DNA of 34,971 nucleotides from Gemmatimonadota bacterium (GTDB lineage: Bacteria > Gemmatimonadota > Gemmatimonadetes > Longimicrobiales > Gaopeijiaceae), in the NCBI GenBank assembly GCA_009844885.1, contig VYAQ01000014.1, positions 1 through 34,971 on the forward strand, given 5' to 3'. The notes below the pieces were generated by a model that was given only the letters and a program-made list of their open reading frames with translations, ran no database searches and was not told the origin of the DNA. A program made the position numbers and the translations under genes. Below are positions 1 through 7,087 of the stretch, piece by piece (within the stretch, counting starts at the first letter, position 1; each line of letters starts with the position of its first letter).

Positions 1-1554
1 GCGGTGAAGGCGGGCGCGCCGGGCGGGCTGGGCGCGGCGGCGATGTCTCCGGTCGCAACGTCGGCGTCTCCCTCCGGGCGCGAGGTCGCGCGCACGCTCG
101 AGATCGCGGATGACGCGACCGGGCGCTTGGTCATGGTGGCCGCGTGGGGAGGGGACGGCGCCGCCGCCCGAGCTGCGCGGCTCGTCGAGCAGGCGGACGC
201 CTGGATCGACGGGGCCCGCAGTGAGTGGCGGCGGCGCCGTCCCCGGGCGGCGGGCCACCCGGACCTGGTGGAGAGCATCGCCGACAACCTCATGTGGACG
301 GTCCTGCTTCAGCCCGAAACGGGACGGCTGTACACCCCCGCGGGCCGCCGCTGGATCTTCCCCCGGCCACGGGCCCTCGCCGATTGGCGCCCGCACCAAC
401 CCGCGGCAGCCGCAGCCAACGCGGACTCCCACCCGGACGCCCGCGGCCACCCGGCCGGGCCCGACGACTGGACCGTCTTCGGCTGGGACAGCTTCTTCAA
501 CGCCCTCGAACTTGCGACCGTGTCCGGCGCCCTCGCCTGGGCTGCGCTTCTTGCCGGCGTGCGGTCCCGCTACCCGAACGGCTGCGTCCCGAACTGGCGA
601 AGCCGCCATGGCGGCACGCCCGACCGGTCCCAGCCACCCATAGGCTCCTGGGCCGCGCTCCGACTTCACCGGACCCACCCCGACCTCGACGCCCTCTCCG
701 CGGCCTTCCCCGACCTCCTCGCCTGGTGCGACTGGTGGGTCGCGGACAAGGGAGGCAGACCGCGCCGAGAGGGCCTGACCCCGGGGCTTCTGGCATGGGG
801 CTCCGACACTGAACTCGTGCCCGGCCCCGGACTCGTGCCGCCCTGGGAGGAGGGCGCCAGCGGCCACCAGCGAGCGGCCTGGGAATCGGGCCAGGACGAT
901 CTGCCCCTCTGGGACGAGGCCGTGTGGGACCCCAAGCGGCAGGTCCTCGCAATGTCGGCAGTGGACCTGTGCAGCTACCGCGCCCTGGACCTCGAATGTC
1001 TGTCAGGGATCGCCCGGATCCTTGGACACGATGGCACCGCCGCGCGCCTCGCTTCCGAACACCGCCACCTTGCCGAACTCATGAACCGCGTGCTCTGGTG
1101 CGAGGAGGCCGGTCTGTACCTGGACGAACTGTCCTCGGGACCGTCCAGGCGGGTTGGCGCCTCGAACTTCCTCCCGCTCGTCGCGGGCATCCCGTCGCCG
1201 GAGCGGGCTCTGCGCATGCTCGAGACGCTGCTCGACCCGGCACGCTTCCGGGGCGATTGGATGCTGCCCAGCATCTCGCGCGACGACCCCTCCTTCGGCG
1301 ACCAGCAGTACTGGCGCGGCTCGATCTGGCCGCCCATGAACTACCTGACCCTGCATGGCCTGCGCCGATACGGCTTTCGCGAACCGGCACATGACCTCGC
1401 CTGGAAGGGCGCGCGCATGTTCCTGGACGATCGGCGGCGCACGGGATTCTGCCGCGAGAACTTCGATTCCCGCAGCGGGGAGGGATGCGGACAGCGCTTC
1501 CAGAGCTGGGCGCCGCTCCTTGCGCTGGGGGCCCTGGAGCAGCTGGGCGAGTGA
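1..1554 (+). CDS. GH63/MGH1-like glycoside hydrolase (5' end possibly outside window)
   Basis: An (alpha/alpha)6-barrel glycosidase resembling the GH63 / mannosylglycerate-hydrolase-like family. These enzymes release glucose or mannose from alpha-linked oligosaccharides or small glycosides. Visible family signatures include VFGWDSFFNALE (about residues 158-169), WESGQDDLPLWD (about 298-309, the region holding the general acid in GH63 enzymes), QQYWRGSIWPPMNYL (about 436-450) and the C-terminal ENFDSRSGEG with a candidate base Glu. The frame is open to base 1. The first possible start is GTG at 4, giving 516 aa, but the gene may begin upstream. No signal peptide is visible from the GTG. It is the only plus-strand gene and ends 6 bases from the opposing lipoprotein gene. 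Exact substrate cannot be told. Confidence 0.8.
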   Translation, partial: AVKAGAPGGLGAAAMSPVATSASPSGREVARTLEIADDATGRLVMVAAWGGDGAAARAARLVEQADAWIDGARSEWRRRRPRAAGHPDLVESIADNLMWTVLLQPETGRLYTPAGRRWIFPRPRALADWRPHQPAAAAANADSHPDARGHPAGPDDWTVFGWDSFFNALELATVSGALAWAALLAGVRSRYPNGCVPNWRSRHGGTPDRSQPPIGSWAALRLHRTHPDLDALSAAFPDLLAWCDWWVADKGGRPRREGLTPGLLAWGSDTELVPGPGLVPPWEEGASGHQRAAWESGQDDLPLWDEAVWDPKRQVLAMSAVDLCSYRALDLECLSGIARILGHDGTAARLASEHRHLAELMNRVLWCEEAGLYLDELSSGPSRRVGASNFLPLVAGIPSPERALRMLETLLDPARFRGDWMLPSISRDDPSFGDQQYWRGSIWPPMNYLTLHGLRRYGFREPAHDLAWKGARMFLDDRRRTGFCRENFDSRSGEGCGQRFQSWAPLLALGALEQLGE

Positions 1555-1560
1555 AGCCGC

Positions 1561-2181
1561 TCAGGCTCCGCCGCAGGCCGAACTCTCCGGGTGCGCGGTC
1601 CAGCTCTCGAAGCTCTCGCCGTCCACCGCCAGCGTGACGGCCATGGACTGCCCCGCAGCGAGATCCTGGCGCTCCGTGGGTCCGAGTTCGGGGCCGCCGC
1701 CCAGGTGAACCTCCACGCGGACGGCACAGATGGTCGCGTCGGTCGCGTTGTGCACGGCTCCCGTGAAGGCATCGCGCGTGGCGTCGTACGAGAGCGTCAG
1801 CCGCATTCCCCGCCGGATGGCGTCCCAGTTCGCGTCGCGACCGATGTAGTCGCCTGATTCCTCACCCTCTTCGCCGTGCTCACCGCCTTCCGAATGCTCG
1901 CCGTCGGCGCGGCCCTCACCGTGTTCGCCGCCTTCGTCGTGCTCCCCTCCCTCTCGGTGCTCACCGCCCTCGCGCTCCTCGCGATGCTCTGCAGGCTCCG
2001 CCGCGTCAGCCTCCGTTTCCATCGTGTACCCTGCTTCCGCCGCCATCGCTCCCTCGGCAGCTTCGCCGTCGTCGACCGCGTCCGGCCGGGGTTGTTCCGC
2101 GCAGGCAATGACCGCAACCAGCCCAAACAGCAACGCGATGGATCCCATTGATGTGGTGGGTGTCCGTGTGACCCCTCTCAT
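1561..2181 (-). CDS. Lipoprotein with His/Glu/Gly-rich repeats and a C-terminal FxLYD-like domain
   Basis: A 206-aa predicted lipoprotein. I chose the ATG at 2181 because a strong ribosome binding site (AGGGGAGGT) lies just ahead of it; an upstream in-frame ATG at 2217 has none. The signal peptide ends in the lipobox VIAC (Cys27). An acidic low-complexity stretch follows. Residues 65-108 hold GGEH-type repeats with six His (66, 75, 81, 87, 96, 102) among many Glu and Gly. Residues about 110-200 form a compact beta-rich domain (GRDANWDAIRRGMRLTLSYD; VRVEVHL; ELGPTE; WTAHPE) resembling FxLYD-type domains of secreted proteins. Function is unknown; the His/Glu tract could bind metal, which is inference. 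It is the last minus-strand gene, 108 bases after lysJ. Confidence 0.75.
   Translation of the reverse strand: MRGVTRTPTTSMGSIALLFGLVAVIACAEQPRPDAVDDGEAAEGAMAAEAGYTMETEADAAEPAEHREEREGGEHREGGEHDEGGEHGEGRADGEHSEGGEHGEEGEESGDYIGRDANWDAIRRGMRLTLSYDATRDAFTGAVHNATDATICAVRVEVHLGGGPELGPTERQDLAAGQSMAVTLAVDGESFESWTAHPESSACGGA
1858..1989 (-). repeat. In-gene GGEH-coding repeat tract
   Basis: Degenerate short tandem repeats inside the lipoprotein gene encode (E/R/S)-GGEH-type units, giving six His in 37 residues. The units are imperfect (GGEHREGGEHDEGGEHGEG). Such a tract may change length by slippage. Confidence 0.7.
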
Positions 2182-2289
2182 GACTACCTCCCCTTTGCTC
2201 TGTTCCGCCATGTTCATCGGTAATCTGATCGGACCGGCGCGTCCGGGCCAGCGTGGCTCATGGCCACCGGCGGCCCCGGCCGTGTGTGC

Positions 2290-3486
2290 TCAGTTCAGCA
2301 CCCGCACCAGGGCGTCCACCACCTCGTCGACCTGCTCCTCGCTGATCACCAGCGGGGGCAGTATCCGTATCACCGTCGTGCCCGCCGGGAGCGCGAGCAC
2401 ACCCTGCTCCATGAGCGCCCTGAGATACGGGACGCAGCGCTCGCGCAATTCGACACCGATCATCAGGCCGACCTGGCGAAGCGCGCGCACGCGAGCGGGC
2501 AAGTGCCGCTCGAACCGGTTGCGAAAGCGGGCGCCGAGGCGTTCCGAACGTTCCGCCAGCCGCTCGTCCTCCATGAACCGGATGGTGGCCAGGGCGGCGG
2601 CGCACGCGAGCGGATTCCCGCCGAACGTCGTGCCATGCTTGCCGACAGGCGGGTTGACGTGGTCGGCAGCGAGAACCGCGCCGATCGGCACTCCGCCCCC
2701 CATCGCCTTGGCCAGGCACAGAATGTCCGGCGTCACGCCGTAGTGCTCGCACGCAAACATCCTGCCCGTGCGGCAGAACCCCGTCTGGATCTCGTCGAAG
2801 ATGAGGAGGGCGCCGGTATCGTCGCAGACCTCGCGCGCCGCCTGGAGGAACTCCGCGCTGGCGGGACGGATCCCACCCTCCCCCTGGACGGGCTCGATCA
2901 CCACCGCCGCCGTTTCCTCGCTTACGGCCGCGCGCAGCCTGTCCACGTTGTTGAACGGCACGAACGAGAATCCCGGGACGAGAGGCCTGAAGAGTTCCCG
3001 GTACTCCTTTTTGTGGGTCGCGCTGAGGGCCCCGAGCGTGCGGCCGTGAAACCCGCGCATGGTCGAGACGACGCCGACACGCCCCGTCACTATGCGTGCG
3101 AACTTGAACGCCGCTTCGATCGCCTCGGTTCCCGAGTTGCAAAGAAAGGCGCGCGCAAGGCCCCTGGGAGCCACCTCGGCCAGCTTCTCCAGCAGCTTCG
3201 CCCGCGCGTCATTGTAGAAGATCCCGGGACAGGTCACCAGCGTGCGCGCCTGCTCGGCAACCGCTCCGGCGACGGCGGAGTTGGCGTGCCCGACACTGGC
3301 CACTCCGATCCCCGCTACGCAGTCGATGTAGCGGCGGCCCCTGTCGTCCCACACCTCCGCCCCCTTCCCCCTTACCACCGTGATGTCACGCTTGGGGTAG
3401 ACCTCGAGCCCGTGGGCACGCTCGATCGCGCGGGCGTCCCGAGGCTCGGGAACGTCGCCGCGAGGCCGGTCCGCGTGCGCGTTCAC
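2290..3486 (-). CDS. lysJ: LysW-linked aminotransferase LysJ / acetylornithine aminotransferase family (ArgD)
   Basis: A class III PLP-dependent aminotransferase of 398 aa. It transaminates the semialdehyde carried on LysW to LysW-gamma-lysine (or LysW-ornithine), using glutamate as amino donor. Visible motifs: [13 protein letters not shown] (116-128) for phosphate and PLP binding, [14 protein letters not shown] (228-241) with the PLP-binding Asp, and the Schiff-base lysine K260 in [23 protein letters not shown] follows. The start is GTG at 3486, whose GTGA overlaps the lysZ stop, indicating translational coupling. The family alone cannot separate LysJ from ArgD; placement in the lysW-X-Y-Z cluster supports LysJ. 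Whether the product is lysine, ornithine or both is undecided. Confidence 0.88.
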   Translation of the reverse strand: MNAHADRPRGDVPEPRDARAIERAHGLEVYPKRDITVVRGKGAEVWDDRGRRYIDCVAGIGVASVGHANSAVAGAVAEQARTLVTCPGIFYNDARAKLLEKLAEVAPRGLARAFLCNSGTEAIEAAFKFARIVTGRVGVVSTMRGFHGRTLGALSATHKKEYRELFRPLVPGFSFVPFNNVDRLRAAVSEETAAVVIEPVQGEGGIRPASAEFLQAAREVCDDTGALLIFDEIQTGFCRTGRMFACEHYGVTPDILCLAKAMGGGVPIGAVLAADHVNPPVGKHGTTFGGNPLACAAALATIRFMEDERLAERSERLGARFRNRFERHLPARVRALRQVGLMIGVELRERCVPYLRALMEQGVLALPAGTTVIRILPPLVISEEQVDEVVDALVRVLN

Positions 3487-4274
3487 GGGATCACCGTCCC
3501 GCTGCCCGCCAGCGCATCCGTCAGCGGACTCTCGCGGCGTCCGTCCGCCACCACGACCCGCGTCGACGCCTGTTCGGTGAGCCGCCTGAGGGCCAGCAGC
3601 TTGCGTTTCATGCGGCCTGTCACCCGCCTCTCCCTGTCGGCCAATTCGGCGCGGGTCATGCGGCGGATCAGGGACCCGGGGTCGTTCCGGTCCTCCAGGA
3701 TACCGGGCGCCTCGATCAGCTGCACCACCACATCCGCCTTCAGCACCATGTTCAACTCGGCGACGACATCGTCGTTCTCCGAATTGATCGCAAAGCCGTT
3801 TTCGTCGATGATCGGCACGGTCACAACCGGCGTGAAGCCGTTGTCCAGCAAGAGCCGGAGCAACTGCCGATTCACCGCGACGGGCTTGCCCGACAGGTCG
3901 CGCCTGATCAGGGTCTTCCCACCTTGTCGCACGCGGATGCCCTTGTTGCGCTTTCCGCGCACGAGTGCTCCGTCCAGGCCGGTGAACCCCACCGCGTTCA
4001 TCCCTTCTCTCTGCAACAGCTCTACCAGGCGCTTGTTGCGGAGCCCGGAGTAGGCCATGAGCATCACGTCCATGAGCCCTTCGTCCGTGTACACGCTGGT
4101 GTAGCCCGAGACGGACGTCAGAACCTGCTTTTCCACCCCCAGCCGTCGAGCCAGATCGTCACGCAGCGCGTTCGCCCCGTGTACGATGCAAACGGAGTCC
4201 TCGACGTGGGCAAGATCGCGCGCGATGCCCGCCAGGTTGATCGATTCACCGCCACCGATCTTCAGCAGCAACAC
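3483..4274 (-). CDS. lysZ: [LysW]-aminoadipate/glutamate kinase LysZ (ArgB family)
   Basis: An amino-acid kinase family protein of 263 aa. It phosphorylates the side-chain carboxylate of the aminoadipate (or glutamate) bound to LysW. The N-terminus MLLLKIGGGE is the ATP-phosphate-binding loop. IVHGANALRDDL matches the LysZ version of the ArgB His-Gly-Gly region. VPIIDENGFAINSENDDVVAELN and the C-terminal RMKRKLLAL stretch are typical of LysZ. The start is GTG at 4274 with GGAG about 9 bases upstream. It overlaps lysJ by 4 bases and follows the amidotransferase-like gene after 17 bases. Confidence 0.9.
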   Translation of the reverse strand: MLLLKIGGGESINLAGIARDLAHVEDSVCIVHGANALRDDLARRLGVEKQVLTSVSGYTSVYTDEGLMDVMLMAYSGLRNKRLVELLQREGMNAVGFTGLDGALVRGKRNKGIRVRQGGKTLIRRDLSGKPVAVNRQLLRLLLDNGFTPVVTVPIIDENGFAINSENDDVVAELNMVLKADVVVQLIEAPGILEDRNDPGSLIRRMTRAELADRERRVTGRMKRKLLALRRLTEQASTRVVVADGRRESPLTDALAGSGTVIP

Positions 4275-4291
4275 CTTGTTTCTCCATTCAT

Positions 4292-5023
4292 CTACTCGGA
4301 TCGTTCACCGTCGAAAGTCAGCACCTGACCCTTCGGCAAGGGAATCCAGGCCATGGTCGTGCCCGCGTGCGCTGCGGGCGTACGGGGCTCGGGCAACCCG
4401 CCGGACGACCCGGACGGGCCACGCCTGGCGGACTCGGGATACGGATCGGAACAGATAATCCGGACACAATCCGATTCCGTAGTGTGCATCTGAAAGTACT
4501 CGGGGTCCTCCCGGAAGTTCATCGCAACGTGAACCCGTGCCGACCGGTCGGCCACGATCAGGTTCATTGCACGGATGCGGCGGGTGCGCTTTTCGATCAC
4601 ACCGAGTCCCCTTTGGAGCGCCAAGCGGAAATCGCCTCGATCGAAGCGCTTGACGAAGTTGAACACTTTCTCGGCGCCGATCCGGCCCCGCTCCTTGATC
4701 CTCACCCCGTAGAGTTCGCCGTTGAAGACGAAGACGCGTTCTCCGTCGGTAAAGGGCATGTTGTTCTCCACGCGGATCCCCTCGTCGCGAAACGCGCTTC
4801 TCGCGTGGGCCACGAGCAGTTTCGCGCGACCCGGCGGCCTCCAGGGATCTTCCCAGATCGGCGTGATGTCGTGGTAGAGCTGCCACCCGCCATCTTCAAG
4901 CCATGCGCATCCCCAGCCGTGGCCCTGATACTCACGGCTTTCGCGTGCGATGACGGCGAACGCATCGAGGTGACCCGCCAGCTCGAAGTCGTCGCGGCCC
5001 TGGACGCACAGCAGGCGGCACAT
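4292..5023 (-). CDS. Class II glutamine amidotransferase-like Ntn hydrolase embedded in the lys cluster
   Basis: A 243-aa stand-alone class II glutaminase-fold protein, closest by eye to the YafJ type. The ATG at 5023 is chosen because removal of Met exposes Cys2, the N-terminal nucleophile of the family. It lies one base after the lysY stop. Visible elements: MCRLLCV at the start, GHGWG (34-38), VAHARSAF with Arg75 (the carboxylate-binding Arg of GlmS-type enzymes), ENNMPF (86-91), and Asn101-Gly102 in VFNGEL (oxyanion hole). Where YafJ has TDSEK, this protein has IGAEK (115-119), so the Asp that binds the glutamine alpha-amino group appears lost. The C-terminal 45 residues are Pro/Gly-rich and less conserved-looking. 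No synthetase or acceptor domain is attached. Its role is unknown; position suggests action on a LysW-bound intermediate. Confidence 0.85.
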   Translation of the reverse strand: MCRLLCVQGRDDFELAGHLDAFAVIARESREYQGHGWGCAWLEDGGWQLYHDITPIWEDPWRPPGRAKLLVAHARSAFRDEGIRVENNMPFTDGERVFVFNGELYGVRIKERGRIGAEKVFNFVKRFDRGDFRLALQRGLGVIEKRTRRIRAMNLIVADRSARVHVAMNFREDPEYFQMHTTESDCVRIICSDPYPESARRGPSGSSGGLPEPRTPAAHAGTTMAWIPLPKGQVLTFDGERSE

Positions 5024-5024
5024 G

Positions 5025-6047
5025 TCAGGCCGGGTGAAGGCCCGGAAACTCCAGACCGCGGGTCTCGGGAAGACCGTGCATGACGTTGAAGGCCTGCACC
5101 GCCTGCCCGGCCGCACCCTTCATGAGGTTGTCGATCGCGCTGAGCACCACGACGCGGTTGGCCGACGGGTCACGCTCGAAGCCGACATCGCAGTAGTTGG
5201 AGCCCGCGAGAAGGCTGGGATCCGGGTATCGGTGGATGCCGGAGCGTTCCTTGACGATGCGGACGAAGGGCTCGGCGGCGTAGGCCCTGCGATAGATTCG
5301 CCACAGCGCCTTGTCGTCGAGGTCGCGATTCACGAAGGCGTGACAGGTGGCGAGGACACCCCGCACCATTTCGACCGCGGTGGCCGAAAAGTGAATGTCG
5401 CCCCCAAGCGCCGCGCGGATCTCGGCAAGATGGCGATGCCCGGTGGGCTTGTAGGAACGCATGGCGCCGCTTCGCTCGGGATGATGGCTTCCGGGTGTCG
5501 CGCGGTTGCCGGCTTCGCTCGAGCCTACCTTGACCTCGACCACGACCGAGTCCGCCACCCCTTCCAGGTACAGCGGCCGCAGGCCGAGGATCGCGGCCGT
5601 GGCGTTGCACCCCGCGCACGCCACCAGGTCGGCCTCGGCGAGCGCGCCCCGGTTGAGCTCCGCGATCCCGTACACGAAGCGCCCCAGCAGGTCGGGACGC
5701 GGGTGCGGCCGTCCGTAGAACCGTTCGTACTCCGCGGCGTCACTCAGGCGGAAGTCGGCGCCGAGATCGACGACGCGCGGCGCGACGCGGCGGAAGTCGT
5801 CGATGCGACGGGCGGACTCGCCGTGTGGCAGACAGGAGAAGAGGACGTCGCACTCGTCCAGTTCGCCGAGAGTGCGGAAGCGCAGCCGCGTGGCGCCGCG
5901 CAGATTGGGGTGGGCGCGATGCGCGAACTTGCCCGCCAGCCGTTCCGACGTGATCTGCACGACATCGGCATCCGGGTGCGCCGTGAGCAGCCGCAACAGC
6001 TCACCGCCCGCGTAGCCGGAACCTCCCGCGATTGCGACGCGGATCAT
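5025..6047 (-). CDS. lysY: [LysW]-aminoadipyl/glutamyl phosphate reductase LysY (ArgC family)
   Basis: A 340-aa NADPH-dependent reductase that converts the LysW-bound acyl phosphate to the semialdehyde. The N-terminal Rossmann motif is [16 protein letters not shown] (6-21). The catalytic Cys147 sits in [11 protein letters not shown], the GCNAT form I associate with LysY rather than the GCYPT form of Arg[19 protein letters not shown] (about residues 174-191) is a family motif. [16 protein letters not shown] near the C-terminus is the usual ArgC/LysY NADP-binding segment. The ATG at 6047 shares ATGA with the lysX stop, so the longer upstream open frame is not real coding. The next gene begins one base after its stop. 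Confidence 0.92.
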   Translation of the reverse strand: MIRVAIAGGSGYAGGELLRLLTAHPDADVVQITSERLAGKFAHRAHPNLRGATRLRFRTLGELDECDVLFSCLPHGESARRIDDFRRVAPRVVDLGADFRLSDAAEYERFYGRPHPRPDLLGRFVYGIAELNRGALAEADLVACAGCNATAAILGLRPLYLEGVADSVVVEVKVGSSEAGNRATPGSHHPERSGAMRSYKPTGHRHLAEIRAALGGDIHFSATAVEMVRGVLATCHAFVNRDLDDKALWRIYRRAYAAEPFVRIVKERSGIHRYPDPSLLAGSNYCDVGFERDPSANRVVVLSAIDNLMKGAAGQAVQAFNVMHGLPETRGLEFPGLHPA

Positions 6048-6883
6048 GGGCGGGCCGCCCGCGCAACGTAGGACACGACACGCTCCGGGATGTTCACCCC
6101 GGTAACGTCGATGCTGTTGCGGAACTCCATCGTGTAGTTGACCTCGTTGACAAGGAGGCCGTCCGCGGTCTCGAAGAGGTCGACCGCGAGAACCCCGCCG
6201 CCGACCGCGTCCGCTGCGCGCAGCGCGATCTCGGCAAGCGGGACGGTCACCGGACAGTTGGTGGCACGACCTCCCCGCGCGGTGTTGGTGATCCAGTGCT
6301 CGGACGACCGGTAGATCGCCGCGACGCACTCGTCTCCGACCACGAATGCGCGGATGTCGCGACCGCCCTTCTCGACGTATTGCTGGACGAAGAAGATCGA
6401 ATGGTGGTAGCTGCCCAGGATGGACTTGTGCTCGAGTACGGTCTCCGCCGCATCCCGGTCGTTGATCTTCGACAGCAGACGGCCCCACGATCCGACCGCT
6501 GGCTTGAGCACGGCCGGGTAGCCCAGTTCCTCGATCGCCAGCAACGCCGATTCCGGTGTAAAGGCGACGCGCACTTCCGGCTGTGGCACCCCGCATTCCT
6601 GCAGCGACGCGGCGGTGAGGATCTTGTCCCCGCACCGGCGCGCGACTTCATAGGTATTGACGCACGGTGTGCCCGCACCCTCGAAGAGCCGCAATGCGTG
6701 CATGGCGCGCGAGTGGTTGATCGATCGTTCCAGCACGATGTCGACCTCGGGGGCGCACCCAAGGTCCAAGACCAGTTTGCGGTCGTCCAGGAAGACCAGT
6801 TCCATGTCGTCCCGCTTGCGGACTTCCGCGATCAGGAGCTTCTCGTCCTTCCGGATAAGGGAGTGAAGGAATCCGACCTTCAT
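6044..6883 (-). CDS. lysX: LysW ligase LysX (ATP-grasp; aminoadipate or glutamate to LysW)
   Basis: A 279-aa ATP-grasp ligase of the LysX/ArgX/RimK group. It joins the alpha-amino group of aminoadipate (or glutamate) to the gamma-carboxylate of the C-terminal Glu of LysW. Visible: [20 protein letters not shown] (52-71), [14 protein letters not shown] (122-135) for ATP binding, the NTARGG loop (200-205), and [13 protein letters not shown] (245-257) with the Mg-binding Glu247 and Asn249. The start at 6883 shares ATGA with the lysW stop. I cannot tell from the visible residues whether it selects aminoadipate (lysine) or glutamate (arginine). Confidence 0.92.
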   Translation of the reverse strand: MKVGFLHSLIRKDEKLLIAEVRKRDDMELVFLDDRKLVLDLGCAPEVDIVLERSINHSRAMHALRLFEGAGTPCVNTYEVARRCGDKILTAASLQECGVPQPEVRVAFTPESALLAIEELGYPAVLKPAVGSWGRLLSKINDRDAAETVLEHKSILGSYHHSIFFVQQYVEKGGRDIRAFVVGDECVAAIYRSSEHWITNTARGGRATNCPVTVPLAEIALRAADAVGGGVLAVDLFETADGLLVNEVNYTMEFRNSIDVTGVNIPERVVSYVARAARP

Positions 6884-7044
6884 TCACCCCAATCCTCTTC
6901 CGCCTCGGGGGCCTCTCCGAGCGTGAGAGGACCCAGCGTCAGGATTTCGAGCTCGACGCCGCACTCCTCGCACTCGAGCAACTCTCCTTCCACGGGATCG
7001 GGAGAGATCTCGACCTCTCCGGCACACACGGGACACTCTGACAT
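6880..7044 (-). CDS. lysW: Amino-group carrier protein LysW
   Basis: A 54-codon gene read by hand-translating the minus strand. It starts MSECPVC and ends EEDWGE; EDWGE is the canonical LysW C-terminus whose last Glu carries the biosynthetic intermediates. Two Cys pairs (Cys4/Cys7 and Cys25/Cys28) form the zinc knuckle. The rest is strongly acidic, as expected for a carrier docking onto basic surfaces of LysX, Y, Z and J. GAGGAG lies about 10 bases before the ATG. Its stop overlaps the lysX start in ATGA. This makes the downstream enzymes a LysW-dependent pathway rather than the acetylated ArgBCD route. Confidence 0.95.
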   Translation of the reverse strand: MSECPVCAGEVEISPDPVEGELLECEECGVELEILTLGPLTLGEAPEAEEDWGE

Positions 7045-7087
7045 CGTTGGGGATCTCCTCGCGGCATTATGGGGAAACCGAAATCTA

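Noticed and set aside
1858-1989. CRISPR-like short repeats
   Set aside because: Units are degenerate, directly adjacent and coding (GGEH); there are no unique spacers.
2253-2267. Small hairpin GTGGC/GCCAC after lysJ as a terminator
   Set aside because: Only 5 bp with no T-run; too weak to call.
2260-4053. 597-aa plus-strand open frame opposite lysJ and lysZ
   Set aside because: Antisense shadow; the minus-strand aminotransferase and kinase motifs are complete.
6048-6635. Upstream extension of the lysY reading frame
   Set aside because: Overlaps lysX out of frame; the ATGA junction and the [15 protein letters not shown] start fix lysY at 6047.
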